From NCBI GenBank assembly GCA_963742725.1, contig CAVUMX010000004.1:248001-312000 (forward strand): 64,000 nucleotides of DNA, read 5' to 3'. Below are positions 24,657-32,740 of the stretch, in pieces. Made by a program: the position numbers and the translations under genes. The first letter of the stretch is position 1. Every line of letters starts with the position of its first letter. This DNA is from CAVVAL01 sp963742725. GTDB taxonomy: Bacteria > Actinomycetota > Actinomycetes > Mycobacteriales > Cryptosporangiaceae. The notes beneath the pieces were generated by a model. The model was not told the DNA's origin. It searched no databases and saw nothing but the letters and a program-made list of their open reading frames with translations.

Positions 24657-25843
24657 CCGCGCTGGCCGGTGTGGACCTGGCCGGCCTCGGGTTCGACGAG
24701 GGCGCGCACCTGCTCGTCCGCCGCGCGCTGGGACCGCTGCCGCCGGGCGCGCGGCTCGCGGTGCGTGGCCGGCACCCGGCGTTGCGGGTGCACCTGCCCG
24801 CGTGGTGCCGTTCGCAGGGGCATCGGGTCGAGTGGTCCGACGGTCCGGTGGCGGTGGTCGTCCGGGGCGCCCGCGAGGACCAGCGGTGGAGCGGCGCGGT
24901 GCGCGCCGGGCAGGCCCGCCCCGGGGCGATCCACGAGCGCCCCGCGCCGGACTGGGGACTGGCCGCGCGCGGCGCGCTGGTGGAAGCCGGCGGACCGGAG
25001 GTCCACTTCGACCTGGAGGACCGCGACCTCGTCTGGGCCGACGTGGCGCCCCGCCTCTACAGTCACGCGGCGGCGCGGCAATGGGATCCGGCGACGGCCG
25101 TGCCGTGGGACTCGCCGTTCGCGCCGCCGGCCGACATCGAGGCCGCCGTCGTCCAGATCATGACGTACCTGGTGGAGAACGAGCAGGCGGCGCTGCTCGT
25201 GCCGGCCCGGTTCCTCGGCCGGATCCACCCGCACTTCCGCGAGGTCGTGCAGCTGCTCGCCGTGCAGGTCGCGGACGAGGCACGGCACATGGAGATCTTC
25301 ACCCGGCGGGCACTCCTGCGGTCCCCGACGATGGGCACGTCCACGGCCGGCGGGCGGGCATCGCTGTTCACGCTCGTTGACGAGTCGGACTTCTCCCTCG
25401 CGTCGTTCCTGCTGTCGGTGCTGGGGGAGGGCACGTTCGTCGACCTGCTCGGGTTCCTGGTACGGCACGCGCCCGACCCGGTCACCGAACGCGTCGCCTG
25501 GCTCGCGATGCAGGACGAGCGCCGGCACGTCCTGTTCGGCGTGGCGCACCTCGCGCACCAGTCCGTCCTGGACCCGGGGCTGCGCGGACGGCTGCGGGCG
25601 GCGGTGGAGCGCCGCCACGACGCGCTGATGGACACCGCCGGCCTCAACGACGAGGTCTACGACGCGCTGATCCTGCTCGCCGCCGGCAGCTGGGAGCCGG
25701 CGGCGATCGCGGCCGGCCACGCCCGGGTGCACGAGCTGCGCCGCCAGATGGACGACGGGCGGCGACGGCGGCTGGAACGGCTGGGATTCCCGCCCGACGA
25801 GGCCGCCGAGCTGTCGGCACTGCACACCCGCAACTTCATGTGA
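24653..25843 (+). CDS. TusA-like / ferritin-like fusion protein (putative di-iron oxygenase)
   Basis: 396 residues with GTG overlapping the previous stop. Residues about 5-65 look like a TusA/SirA fold, ending ALRVHLPAWCRSQGHRVEW with Cys52; the N-terminal Cys-Pro of true TusA is missing. Residues about 160-340 form a ferritin-like four-helix region with possible di-iron ligands Glu175/Glu177 (LVENEQA), Glu209 and His212 (DEARHME), Glu259 and Glu289/His292 (DERRHVLF), as in AurF-like oxygenases. It is the last gene of the operon. The combination suggests oxygen activation linked to a sulfur- or peptide-handling domain; the substrate is unknown. Confidence 0.75.
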   Translation: MTALAGVDLAGLGFDEGAHLLVRRALGPLPPGARLAVRGRHPALRVHLPAWCRSQGHRVEWSDGPVAVVVRGAREDQRWSGAVRAGQARPGAIHERPAPDWGLAARGALVEAGGPEVHFDLEDRDLVWADVAPRLYSHAAARQWDPATAVPWDSPFAPPADIEAAVVQIMTYLVENEQAALLVPARFLGRIHPHFREVVQLLAVQVADEARHMEIFTRRALLRSPTMGTSTAGGRASLFTLVDESDFSLASFLLSVLGEGTFVDLLGFLVRHAPDPVTERVAWLAMQDERRHVLFGVAHLAHQSVLDPGLRGRLRAAVERRHDALMDTAGLNDEVYDALILLAAGSWEPAAIAAGHARVHELRRQMDDGRRRRLERLGFPPDEAAELSALHTRNFM

Positions 25844-25940
25844 CTCCCCCGCACCTCCAACACCAAGGGGTCTCGAACAGTTCCGCGTTTGGTCATGTGA
25901 ACGTGGTGAACTGACGAACTCGCGCCCGCACCGTGGACCC

Positions 25941-27056
25941 ATGCGCGTAGCGATCGTCACGGAGTCGTTCCTGCCCGACGTCAACGGTGTGGCGCACTCG
26001 GTGCAGCGGGTGGTCGAGCACCTGCGCGGCCGTGGCCACACTCCACTCGTCATCGCCCCCGAGCCGCTGACGCCGGTGATCGGCGGCGACGACGTGGTCC
26101 GGATCGCGTCGGTGCCGATGCCCGGCTATCCGACGTTCCGCATCGGACTGCCGAGCCGCAAAGTGGAGGCGGCGTTGCGGCGGTTCGCGCCGGACGTCGT
26201 CCACCTGGCGTCGCCGTTCGCCTTCGCGGCGTACGGGGCGTTCGTCGCGGACCGTCTCGGCATCCCGTCGGTGGCCGTGTACCAGACGGACATCGCCGGG
26301 TTCGCCGGGTTCTACCGCCTCGGCGTGGGCCGCTCGGCCGCCTGGCGCTGGCTGAAGCGGGTGCACGGCGTGGTCGGCCGGACGCTCGCGCCGTCGAGCG
26401 TCGCCGCCGCGAACCTCAGCGAGCACGGGATCGAGCGGGTCCACCTGTGGCCGCGTGGCGTCGACGGGGTGCGGTTCGACCCGCGTCACCGGGACGACGC
26501 CCTGCGGCGACGGCTGGCTCCGGACGGCGAGGTGATCGTCGGGTACGTCGGCCGGTTGGCGCCCGAGAAGAGCGTGGAGCTGCTCGAACCGGTGACCCGC
26601 CTGGACGGGGTGAAGGTGGTCGTGGTCGGCGACGGGCCGTCGCGGAAGTCGGTGGAGCGGGCGTTGCCGCGCGCGACGTTCCTGGGCCAGCTCACCGGCG
26701 ACGCCCTCGCCGCCACGTTCGCCAGCCTGGACGTGTTCACCCACACGGGCGCCCACGAGACGTTCTGCCAGACCGTCCAGGAGGCGATGGCCTCGGGCCT
26801 GCCGGTGGTGGCGCCGGCCGCGGGCGGGCCGGTCGATCTCGTCCAACCGGGACGGACCGGTTACCTGTTCCGGCCAGGCGATCCGGATGCGCTGCGCACG
26901 TCCGTCGAACTGCTCGTCGCCGACCCTGAACTGCGGGCCACCTTCGGCGCGGCCGGCCGCCGCGCGGTCGAGGGACGCAGCTGGGCGGCCATCGGCGACG
27001 CGCTGCTCGACCACTACGCGGCAGTGACCGCGCCCGGCGTGGCGCGGGCAGCGTGA
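25941..27056 (+). CDS. GT4 glycosyltransferase, GDP-mannose-dependent type
   Basis: 371 residues, ATG. A GT-B fold enzyme: the start MRVAIVTESFLPDVNGVAHSV is typical of actinobacterial MgtA/PimB'-like mannosyltransferases, PRGVDGVRFDP and VGYVGRLAPEKSVELL form the donor domain entry, and HTGAHETFCQTVQEAMASG the nucleotide-sugar EX7E region. It probably adds mannose to a glycolipid or cell-wall lipid on the cytoplasmic face. It overlaps the next glycosyltransferase by GTGA. The preceding 97 bp show no hairpin or clear promoter. Confidence 0.86.
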   Translation: MRVAIVTESFLPDVNGVAHSVQRVVEHLRGRGHTPLVIAPEPLTPVIGGDDVVRIASVPMPGYPTFRIGLPSRKVEAALRRFAPDVVHLASPFAFAAYGAFVADRLGIPSVAVYQTDIAGFAGFYRLGVGRSAAWRWLKRVHGVVGRTLAPSSVAAANLSEHGIERVHLWPRGVDGVRFDPRHRDDALRRRLAPDGEVIVGYVGRLAPEKSVELLEPVTRLDGVKVVVVGDGPSRKSVERALPRATFLGQLTGDALAATFASLDVFTHTGAHETFCQTVQEAMASGLPVVAPAAGGPVDLVQPGRTGYLFRPGDPDALRTSVELLVADPELRATFGAAGRRAVEGRSWAAIGDALLDHYAAVTAPGVARAA

Positions 27057-28183
27057 GGATCGTCCGGCTCGCGAACTTCGTCGGTCCACGGTCTGGCGGG
27101 TTGCGCACCGCGCTCCGGGAACTGGGCAAGGGCTACCTGGAGGCCGGTCACGACCCGGTGCTGGTGATCCCCGGCGAACGGGCGAGCGACCAGCTGACCG
27201 AGCAGGGCAGGGTGATCACGCTCCCCGGCCCGCTGGTGCCGGGCATGGGCGGCTACCGCGTACTGCTCGGCCGTCGCAGGCTGTCGCGCCTGCTCGGCGA
27301 GCTGCGTCCGGCCCGGATCGAGGTCTCCGACCGCGCGACCCTGCGGTGGACGGGCGGTTGGGCGCGGGCGCACGGGGTCCCGAGCGTGATGGTCTCGCAC
27401 GAGAACCTCGACGCGCTCGCCGCGATGTTCCTGCCGCGCTGGCTCCCGCGCCGGACGGGCACCGACCGGCTCAACGCCGCCACGGCCCGCGCGTACGACC
27501 AGGTCGTCTGCACGACCGGGTTCGCGGCGGAGGAGTTCCGGCGGATCGGCGCGTCGAACGTCGTCCAGGCGCCGCTCGGCGTTGATCTGAGCCGGTTCAC
27601 GCCGGCGAACCACGATCCGGCGCTGCGGGCACGGTTCGCCGGTCCGCACGAGGTGTTGATGGTGCACTGCGGCCGGCTGTCGGCGGAGAAGCGGGTCGAG
27701 CGGTCGGTGGACGCGCTCGCCACGCTGCGGAGGCGAGGGGTCCCGGCCGTCCTGGTGGTGGCTGGGGACGGTCCGCGCCGGCCAGCGCTGGAGCAGCGGG
27801 CGGCAGGGCTGCCGGCGCGGTTCCTGGGCTTCGTCCGGGACCCGGACGAGGTCGCGCGCCTGCTGGCGACGGCCGACGTGACGCTCGCCCCCGGTCCGCT
27901 GGAGACGTTCGGGCTGGCGGCCCTGGAAGCGCTCGCGAGCGGGACGCCCGTCGTCGCGGCGGGTGACGGCGCCCTCGGCGAGGTCGTGGGCCCGGCCGGG
28001 GCGGTCGTGCAGGGGGAGCGGTTCGCGGACGGTGTGCTGGAGGTGATGGCGCGCCCGTTGGCGGACCGGCGCCGCGCCGCCCGTGAGCAGGCCGCGCGGT
28101 TCGGCTGGCCGGCCGCTGTCGCCGGCATGTTGCTGGTGCACGGTCTGGAGGGGGCATGGCGGACACCGGTACGGCAGAGCTGA
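27053..28183 (+). CDS. GT4 glycosyltransferase
   Basis: 376 residues, GTG start. The GT-B pattern is seen in LANFVGPRSGGLRTALRELG, LGVDLSRFTP, VHCGRLSAEKRVERSVDAL, and LAPGPLETFGLAALEALASG (EX7E motif). It is similar in plan to its neighbour but not a close duplicate. In mycobacteria and streptomycetes such pairs act in mannosylation of phosphatidylinositol or other glycolipids; the acceptor cannot be read here. It overlaps the SGNH hydrolase gene by 28 bp in another frame. Confidence 0.85.
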   Translation: MRIVRLANFVGPRSGGLRTALRELGKGYLEAGHDPVLVIPGERASDQLTEQGRVITLPGPLVPGMGGYRVLLGRRRLSRLLGELRPARIEVSDRATLRWTGGWARAHGVPSVMVSHENLDALAAMFLPRWLPRRTGTDRLNAATARAYDQVVCTTGFAAEEFRRIGASNVVQAPLGVDLSRFTPANHDPALRARFAGPHEVLMVHCGRLSAEKRVERSVDALATLRRRGVPAVLVVAGDGPRRPALEQRAAGLPARFLGFVRDPDEVARLLATADVTLAPGPLETFGLAALEALASGTPVVAAGDGALGEVVGPAGAVVQGERFADGVLEVMARPLADRRRAAREQAARFGWPAAVAGMLLVHGLEGAWRTPVRQS

Positions 28184-28989
28184 TTCGATTCGCGGCCCTG
28201 GGGGACTCGACGACCGAGGGGCTGGGCGACCCGCTTCCCGGCGGCGGATGGCGCGGCTGGGCGGCGTTGCTCGCGGGCGCGCTCGGCCCGCCAGGGCGGG
28301 TCCGGCTGGCGAACCTGGCGGTCAGCGGGGCGACGGCGCGGCTGCTGCGGGACGAGCAGCTCGGCCCGGCGCTGGCGCTGCGCCCCGCGGTCGCCTCGGT
28401 GCTGGTCGGCGTCAACGACACGCTGCGGGGGACGTTCGACCCGGTGCGGATCGGCAACGACCTGGACCAGACGGTTGGCGCGCTCAAGGATGCCGGCGCG
28501 ATCGTCCTCACCGCCCGGATGCCCGACCCGGGCCGGATGTTCGGCCTGCCCGGCATCCTCAGCCGCCCGCTGTCCCGCCGGACGCACGCCCTGAACGAGG
28601 CGGTCGACGACGTGGCCGCCCGGCACCGGACGTTGCACCTCGATCTGGCCGCCCATCCGGCCACGTACGACAAGGCCATGTGGAGCATCGACCGCCTGCA
28701 TCCGAGCGAGCGCGGGCACCGGCTCGTCGCGCGGGGGTACGCGGGGCTGCTGGCGGGCGCCGGCTGGCCGCTGCACCAGTACCCGAGCGCCGAGCCGGAC
28801 GGCGGTGCCGAACCGGACGGCTGGAGTCGTGCCTGGTGGCTGGCCACGCGCGGTACCGGCTGGGTCGCCGAGCGTTGCACCGACCTGGTGCCCTACCTGG
28901 TCGGGATGGCGCTGCGGGAGGCATGGTCCGGAGCGCGGGAAGTGGGGGATGCGCGGCCGACTACGCTTTGGGGTCATGACCCGACCTGA
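28156..28989 (+). CDS. SGNH/GDSL-family hydrolase
   Basis: 277 residues; ATG with GGAGGGGGC upstream lies inside the preceding gene. Block I is ALGDSTTEGLGDP with the nucleophilic serine, VLVGVNDTLRGTF gives the Asn block, and SIDRLHPSERGHRLVARG the catalytic Asp/His. No signal peptide is present, so it is probably a cytoplasmic esterase or lipase-like enzyme. Operon position with two glycosyltransferases suggests deacylation or remodelling of a glycolipid. It overlaps rph by 14 bp. Confidence 0.87.
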   Translation: MADTGTAELIRFAALGDSTTEGLGDPLPGGGWRGWAALLAGALGPPGRVRLANLAVSGATARLLRDEQLGPALALRPAVASVLVGVNDTLRGTFDPVRIGNDLDQTVGALKDAGAIVLTARMPDPGRMFGLPGILSRPLSRRTHALNEAVDDVAARHRTLHLDLAAHPATYDKAMWSIDRLHPSERGHRLVARGYAGLLAGAGWPLHQYPSAEPDGGAEPDGWSRAWWLATRGTGWVAERCTDLVPYLVGMALREAWSGAREVGDARPTTLWGHDPT

Positions 28990-29704
28990 TGACCGCACCG
29001 CGGGCGCACTCCGTCCCGTACGTATCACCCGAAACTGGCTCGACCACGCGGAAGGCTCCGTTCTGGTGGAGTTCGGCCGCACCCGGGTGCTGTGCGCCGC
29101 CAGCGTCACCGAGGGTGTGCCGCGCTGGCGCAAGGGCAGCGGGCTGGGCTGGGTCACCGCCGAGTACGCGATGCTGCCGCGCGCGACCCACACCCGGGGC
29201 CAGCGCGAGTCGGTGAAGGGCCGCATCGGCGGCCGCACGCACGAGATCAGCCGGCTGATCGGCCGGAGCCTGCGCGCCAGCGTCGACCTCGCCGCGCTGG
29301 GCGAGAACACGATCGCGCTGGACTGCGACGTGCTCCAGGCCGACGGCGGCACCCGGACGGCGGCCATCACCGGCGCGTACGTCGCGCTCGCCGACGCCGT
29401 GGCGTGGCTGGGCCGCAAGGGTGCGCTGGCGACCACGCCGGAGAAGGCGCTGCCCGTCTCGGTCGCCGCCGTGAGCGTGGGCGTGATCGACGGCGAGCCG
29501 CGTCTCGACCTCTGCTACGAGGAGGACGTGGCGGCCGAGGTCGACATGAACATCGTCTGCACCGGTGCCGGCGACTTCGTCGAGGTCCAGGGCACCGGCG
29601 AGGGCGCCACGTTCGACCGCAAGGCGCTCGACGCGATGCTGGACCTGGGCGTTGCCGGCTGTGCCGAGCTGACCCGGCTCCAGGCCGAGGCACTCGCGTC
29701 GTGA
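28976..29704 (+). CDS. rph: ribonuclease PH
   Basis: 242 residues from ATG at 28976, inside the end of the SGNH gene; the start MTRPDDRTAGALRPVRITRN matches actinobacterial RNase PH. TRVLCAASVTEGVPRW, RATHTRGQRESVKGRIGGRT (phosphate and RNA binding arginines) and LDCDVLQADGGTRTAAITG are family signatures. It is a phosphorolytic 3'-5' exonuclease trimming tRNA 3' ends. It overlaps rdgB by GTGA. In mycobacteria the pair directly follows murI and Rv1339. Confidence 0.96.
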   Translation: MTRPDDRTAGALRPVRITRNWLDHAEGSVLVEFGRTRVLCAASVTEGVPRWRKGSGLGWVTAEYAMLPRATHTRGQRESVKGRIGGRTHEISRLIGRSLRASVDLAALGENTIALDCDVLQADGGTRTAAITGAYVALADAVAWLGRKGALATTPEKALPVSVAAVSVGVIDGEPRLDLCYEEDVAAEVDMNIVCTGAGDFVEVQGTGEGATFDRKALDAMLDLGVAGCAELTRLQAEALAS

Positions 29705-30300
29705 AGGTGTTGCTGGCATCGCGCAACGCCAAGAAGCTGGCGGAGCTGCGGCGGATCCTGGCCGAGGCCACGGATGTGGAACTGCTCGGGCTCGACGACG
29801 TGCCCTCCTACGAGGAGGCGCCAGAGACCGGTGCGACGTTCGCCGAGAACGCGCTGCTCAAGGCCCGTGAGGGCGTGAAGTACACCGGGCTGCCGACCGT
29901 GGCCGACGACTCCGGCCTGGCCGTGGACGCGCTGGGCGGGATGCCCGGCATCTTCTCGGCGCGCTGGTCCGGCCGGCACGGCGACGACGACGCCAACCTG
30001 GACCTGCTGCTCGCCCAGGTCGGCGACGTCCCGGACGATCGGATGGGCGCCGCGTTCGTCTGCGCCGCCGCGCTCGTCCTGCCGGACGGCACCGAGCACG
30101 TGGTCGAGGGCACCATGCCGGGCGGGCTGATCCGGAAGCGGCGCGGGGACGGCGGGTTCGGGTACGACCCGATCTTCGTCCCGACCGGCCACGACCGCAC
30201 GTCCGCCGAGATGTCGCCCGCGGAGAAGGACGAAATCAGCCACCGGGGCCAGGCGTTCCGCGCCCTCGCCCCCATCATCGTCGAGGCAGCGCACGCATGA
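29701..30300 (+). CDS. rdgB: RdgB/HAM1 non-canonical purine NTP pyrophosphatase
   Basis: 199 residues, GTG. The start VLLASRNAKKLAELRRIL is the family SxNxxK motif; ETGATFAENALLKAR, VADDSGLAVDALGG and FGYDPIFVP complete the pattern. It hydrolyses dITP, ITP and XTP to monophosphates, keeping them from nucleic acids. It is coupled to rph before and to a methyltransferase gene after (ATGA). Confidence 0.95.
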   Translation: MKVLLASRNAKKLAELRRILAEATDVELLGLDDVPSYEEAPETGATFAENALLKAREGVKYTGLPTVADDSGLAVDALGGMPGIFSARWSGRHGDDDANLDLLLAQVGDVPDDRMGAAFVCAAALVLPDGTEHVVEGTMPGGLIRKRRGDGGFGYDPIFVPTGHDRTSAEMSPAEKDEISHRGQAFRALAPIIVEAAHA

Positions 30301-31007
30301 ACGAGATCGCGGGGGACACGCACCTCCAGTCGGACGTCCTTGAGGACCTGGCCACGGCCGTGAACTACCGGCGGTGGCTCTGCTCGCTGGCACACCCGTA
30401 CCTCGGCGACGACCCGCTCGAAATCGGCTCCGGGCTGGGCTACTACGCGACCGAATGGGCGGACGCCGGCCACCCGCTGACCGTGTCGGAGGCCGATCAG
30501 GGCCGGCTGGCGGAGCTGCGGTCCCGGTTCGACGGTGACGGTCGCGTCCAGGTGCGTGAGCTGGCCGTGCCGATCGAGGTCGAGGGCCAGTACTCGTCGG
30601 CGGTGGCCTACAACGTGCTCGAACACATCCCGGACGACGTCGCGGCGCTGCGGGCGTTCCGCGGGCTGCTGCGACCGGGCGGTGCCGTGATTCTCGTCGT
30701 GCCGGCGTTCCCGAGCGCCATGAGCGACTTCGACCGGGCCATCGGCCACTTCCGCCGCTACACCAAGCGCAGCCTGAGCGCGGCGCTCACCGACGCCGGG
30801 CTGCGCGTGGAGCGGCTGCACTACCTGAACGCGCCTGGGCTGCTGGTCTGGTACGTGGTCGTGAAGACGCTGCGTCAGCGCCCGAAGGAAGGCCTCGGCC
30901 TGACCCTCTACGACCGGCTGCTGGTGCCCGTGATGCGACGGGTCGAGAAGCTCGTCCGGCCGCCATTCGGCCAGTCGGTGTTCGCGGTGGCCCGCCGCGT
31001 CGACTGA
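30297..31007 (+). CDS. class I SAM-dependent methyltransferase
   Basis: 236 residues, ATG overlapping rdgB. LEIGSGLGYYATEWADAGH is the SAM-binding glycine-rich loop and VAYNVLEHIPDDVAALRAF the motif IV region; FRRYTKRSLSAALTDAGLRVERL is typical of small-molecule or lipid methyltransferases near glycosyltransferase genes. A C-terminal hydrophobic patch (GLLVWYVVVKTL) may allow membrane contact. The substrate is not predictable. Confidence 0.85.
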   Translation: MNEIAGDTHLQSDVLEDLATAVNYRRWLCSLAHPYLGDDPLEIGSGLGYYATEWADAGHPLTVSEADQGRLAELRSRFDGDGRVQVRELAVPIEVEGQYSSAVAYNVLEHIPDDVAALRAFRGLLRPGGAVILVVPAFPSAMSDFDRAIGHFRRYTKRSLSAALTDAGLRVERLHYLNAPGLLVWYVVVKTLRQRPKEGLGLTLYDRLLVPVMRRVEKLVRPPFGQSVFAVARRVD

Positions 31008-31037
31008 CGCGGCGGCGCCCCTTCGATGAGAGGGAAG

Positions 31038-31120
31038 TGCGGGAGAGGGGATTCGAACCCCTACGCCCTTTCGGGCACAGCGTCCTAAGCGCTGCGTGGC
31101 TGCCGTTACACCACTCCCGC
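31038..31120 (-). tRNA. tRNA-Leu (anticodon TAG)
   Basis: 83 nt with discriminator A. Acceptor GCGGGAG pairs with CTCCCGC; the anticodon loop is CTTAGGA with TAG; a class II long variable arm (GTGCCCGAAAGGGCGTA) and the T arm GGGGTTCGAATCCCC are clear. CCA is not encoded. A TAGGAT hexamer on the same strand (31136-31131) is a likely -10. The following 31121-31364 is somewhat AT-richer and shows no convincing gene. Confidence 0.95.
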
Positions 31121-31364
31121 GGTACCCGCCATCCTACGCCGGCACGTCCACCGCATATGCACCCCCGCAATTCGCGTGTCGAGGGAAATAGCCTGGACCT
31201 GGATTTACGTCGTTCTCAACGCCGACCAATGCATTCCTTCGCGCTGCGCGCGGAGGTGCCCAAACAGCATAGCGAACATCAGCAAACCGGCTTTGAACAG
31301 CGCGTTCACCCCTGCCGTGTTAACACCGTTTCTCGTGAGTACACGGTATCGCCAGGGTGCGACA

Positions 31365-31393
31365 ATTCCGGGGGCCGTAAAGGCCCGGGGAAT
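31365..31393 (-). terminator. terminator-like hairpin after bcp
   Basis: On the minus strand ATTCCCCGGGCC and GGCCCCCGGAAT pair with a short central mismatch around TTTAC, beginning 2 nt after the bcp stop. Confidence 0.55.
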
Positions 31394-31395
31394 GG

Positions 31396-31872
31396 TTAGT
31401 CGAGTCCGAGGTCGCGACGCAGTTTGGCGACGTGTCCGGTCGCTTTGACGTTGTACTGCGCAAGCGCGATCTTGCCCTCGGGGTCGATCACGAACGTCGA
31501 CCGGATCACACCCGTCACGGTCTTGCCGTAGAGCTTCTTCTCGCCGAACGCGCCGTAGCTCAGCAGGACGCTCTTGTCCGGGTCGGAGACGAGCGGGAAC
31601 GTCAGCGCGTCGCGCTCCCGGAACCTGGCCAGCTTCTCGGGCTTGTCCGGCGAGATGCCGACCACGTCGTAGCCGGCCGCCTGGAGCGAGCCGATGGAGT
31701 CGCGGAAGTCGCACGCCTGCTTGGTGCAGCCCGCCGTCATCGCGGCCGGGTAGGCGTACAGGATCACGGTCCGGCCGCGCAGGTCGGCGAGGCGGACCTG
31801 CTTGCCGTGGTCGTCGGTCAGGTCGAAGTCGGGGGCGGTATCGCCGGGGGCGAGGCGCGTCTGCTCGGTCAT
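31396..31872 (-). CDS. bcp: thioredoxin-dependent peroxiredoxin, Bcp/PrxQ type
   Basis: 158 residues from ATG 31872; the longer frame to 32004 extends into the next promoter. APGDTAPDFDLTDDHGKQVRLADL is the usual N-terminus, AMTAGCTKQACDFRDS carries the peroxidatic cysteine and the resolving cysteine four residues later, as in atypical two-Cys PrxQ proteins. It reduces hydroperoxides with thioredoxin. It is divergent from the cobalt/nickel transporter operon across 148 bp. Confidence 0.94.
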   Translation of the reverse strand: MTEQTRLAPGDTAPDFDLTDDHGKQVRLADLRGRTVILYAYPAAMTAGCTKQACDFRDSIGSLQAAGYDVVGISPDKPEKLARFRERDALTFPLVSDPDKSVLLSYGAFGEKKLYGKTVTGVIRSTFVIDPEGKIALAQYNVKATGHVAKLRRDLGLD

Positions 31873-31953
31873 GGTGCCGAGATTAGTGCGTCCCCCTGAG
31901 CCTGGTCGCGGGGGACAAATCGGCGTTAACCGGGCCGGTTTCGGGGCGCCCTT

Positions 31954-31972
31954 GTTGCACATCTCTTGCAAC
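31954..31972. promoter_or_regulatory. palindrome GTTGCA-N7-TGCAAC upstream of the ECF metal transporter
   Basis: Six-bp perfect arms (31954-31959 and 31967-31972) lie 49 bp before the transporter start at 32021. A metal-responsive operator is possible. The arms share TTGCA/TGCAA words with Nur boxes, but order and spacing differ, so no regulator is assigned. No cobalamin riboswitch fits in the leader. Confidence 0.45.
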
Positions 31973-32020
31973 TGCGAGGATGAAGCCGAACGGTCGTACC
32001 ACAACAGTCAAGGAGTCGCC

Positions 32021-32740
32021 GTGCACGCAGACGTGGTGGCTATGCACATCTCGAACGGGATCATCGGCATCTCGGGATCGGCCGTGGCCGCACTGATCGC
32101 GGTCGGCGTGATGGCGGTGTGCCTGGTCAAGGCCAGAATCGATCTCGACGAGCGGCTGGTGCCGATGGCCGGCCTGGTGGCGGCGTTCATCTTCGCCGTC
32201 CAGATGCTGAACTTCCCGGTCCTGCCGGGTGTGAGCGGGCACCTCCTGGGTGGCGCGCTCGCGGTACTGCTGGTCGGGCCGTGGGTCGGGAGCCTGTGCA
32301 TCGGGCTGGTGCTCGCCGTCCAGGCGCTGGTGTTCGCCGACGGCGGTCTCACCGCGCTCGGGCTCAACGTCCTGAACATGGGCGTGGTCGGCACGTTCGT
32401 CGCGTACGGGCTGATCGTCGTCCTGGTCAGGGTGCTCCCGCGCACCAACACCGGGATCATGGCGACGGCGTGGATCGCCGCGGTCGTCTCGGTCGTCGTG
32501 GCGTCGCAGGCGTTCGTCCTGGAGTACGCCCTGGACGGCACGACCAGCATCTCGCTCGCCACGATCTCCGGCGCGATGGCCGGCAGCCACGCCCTCATCG
32601 GCATCGGCGAGGGCCTGATCACCGCCATCACGGTGGGCACGGTCGCCAAGATCCGCCCCGACCTGGTGTACGCCCTGCGAGGCCGCCAGGCCCAGACCCT
32701 CGACATCCGGACGGACGTCAAGGTCGGAGGTGCCTCATGA
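32021..32740 (+). CDS. cbiM: cobalt/nickel ECF transporter S component CbiM
   Basis: 239 residues from GTG 32021, which has AAGGAG at good spacing. The family N-terminus MHISNGIIG begins seven residues later at ATG 32042. In CbiM/NikM the Met-His terminus is part of the metal site, so either 32042 is used or the extension is removed. Several membrane segments and VSGHLLGGALAVLLVGPW, with the second conserved histidine, are present. It binds Co2+ or Ni2+ and works with the PDGLE, CbiQ and CbiO proteins encoded next in overlapping genes. Confidence 0.92.
   Translation: MHADVVAMHISNGIIGISGSAVAALIAVGVMAVCLVKARIDLDERLVPMAGLVAAFIFAVQMLNFPVLPGVSGHLLGGALAVLLVGPWVGSLCIGLVLAVQALVFADGGLTALGLNVLNMGVVGTFVAYGLIVVLVRVLPRTNTGIMATAWIAAVVSVVVASQAFVLEYALDGTTSISLATISGAMAGSHALIGIGEGLITAITVGTVAKIRPDLVYALRGRQAQTLDIRTDVKVGGAS

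Noticed and set aside
31176..31448. Possible 90-residue gene between tRNA-Leu and bcp
   Set aside because: Codon use is unlike the neighbours, there is no SD, and it runs into the antisense of bcp.
31873..32020. Cobalamin or other riboswitch before cbiM
   Set aside because: The leader is only 148 bp to the divergent bcp start and shows no B12-box or multi-stem pattern; only a short palindrome is present.
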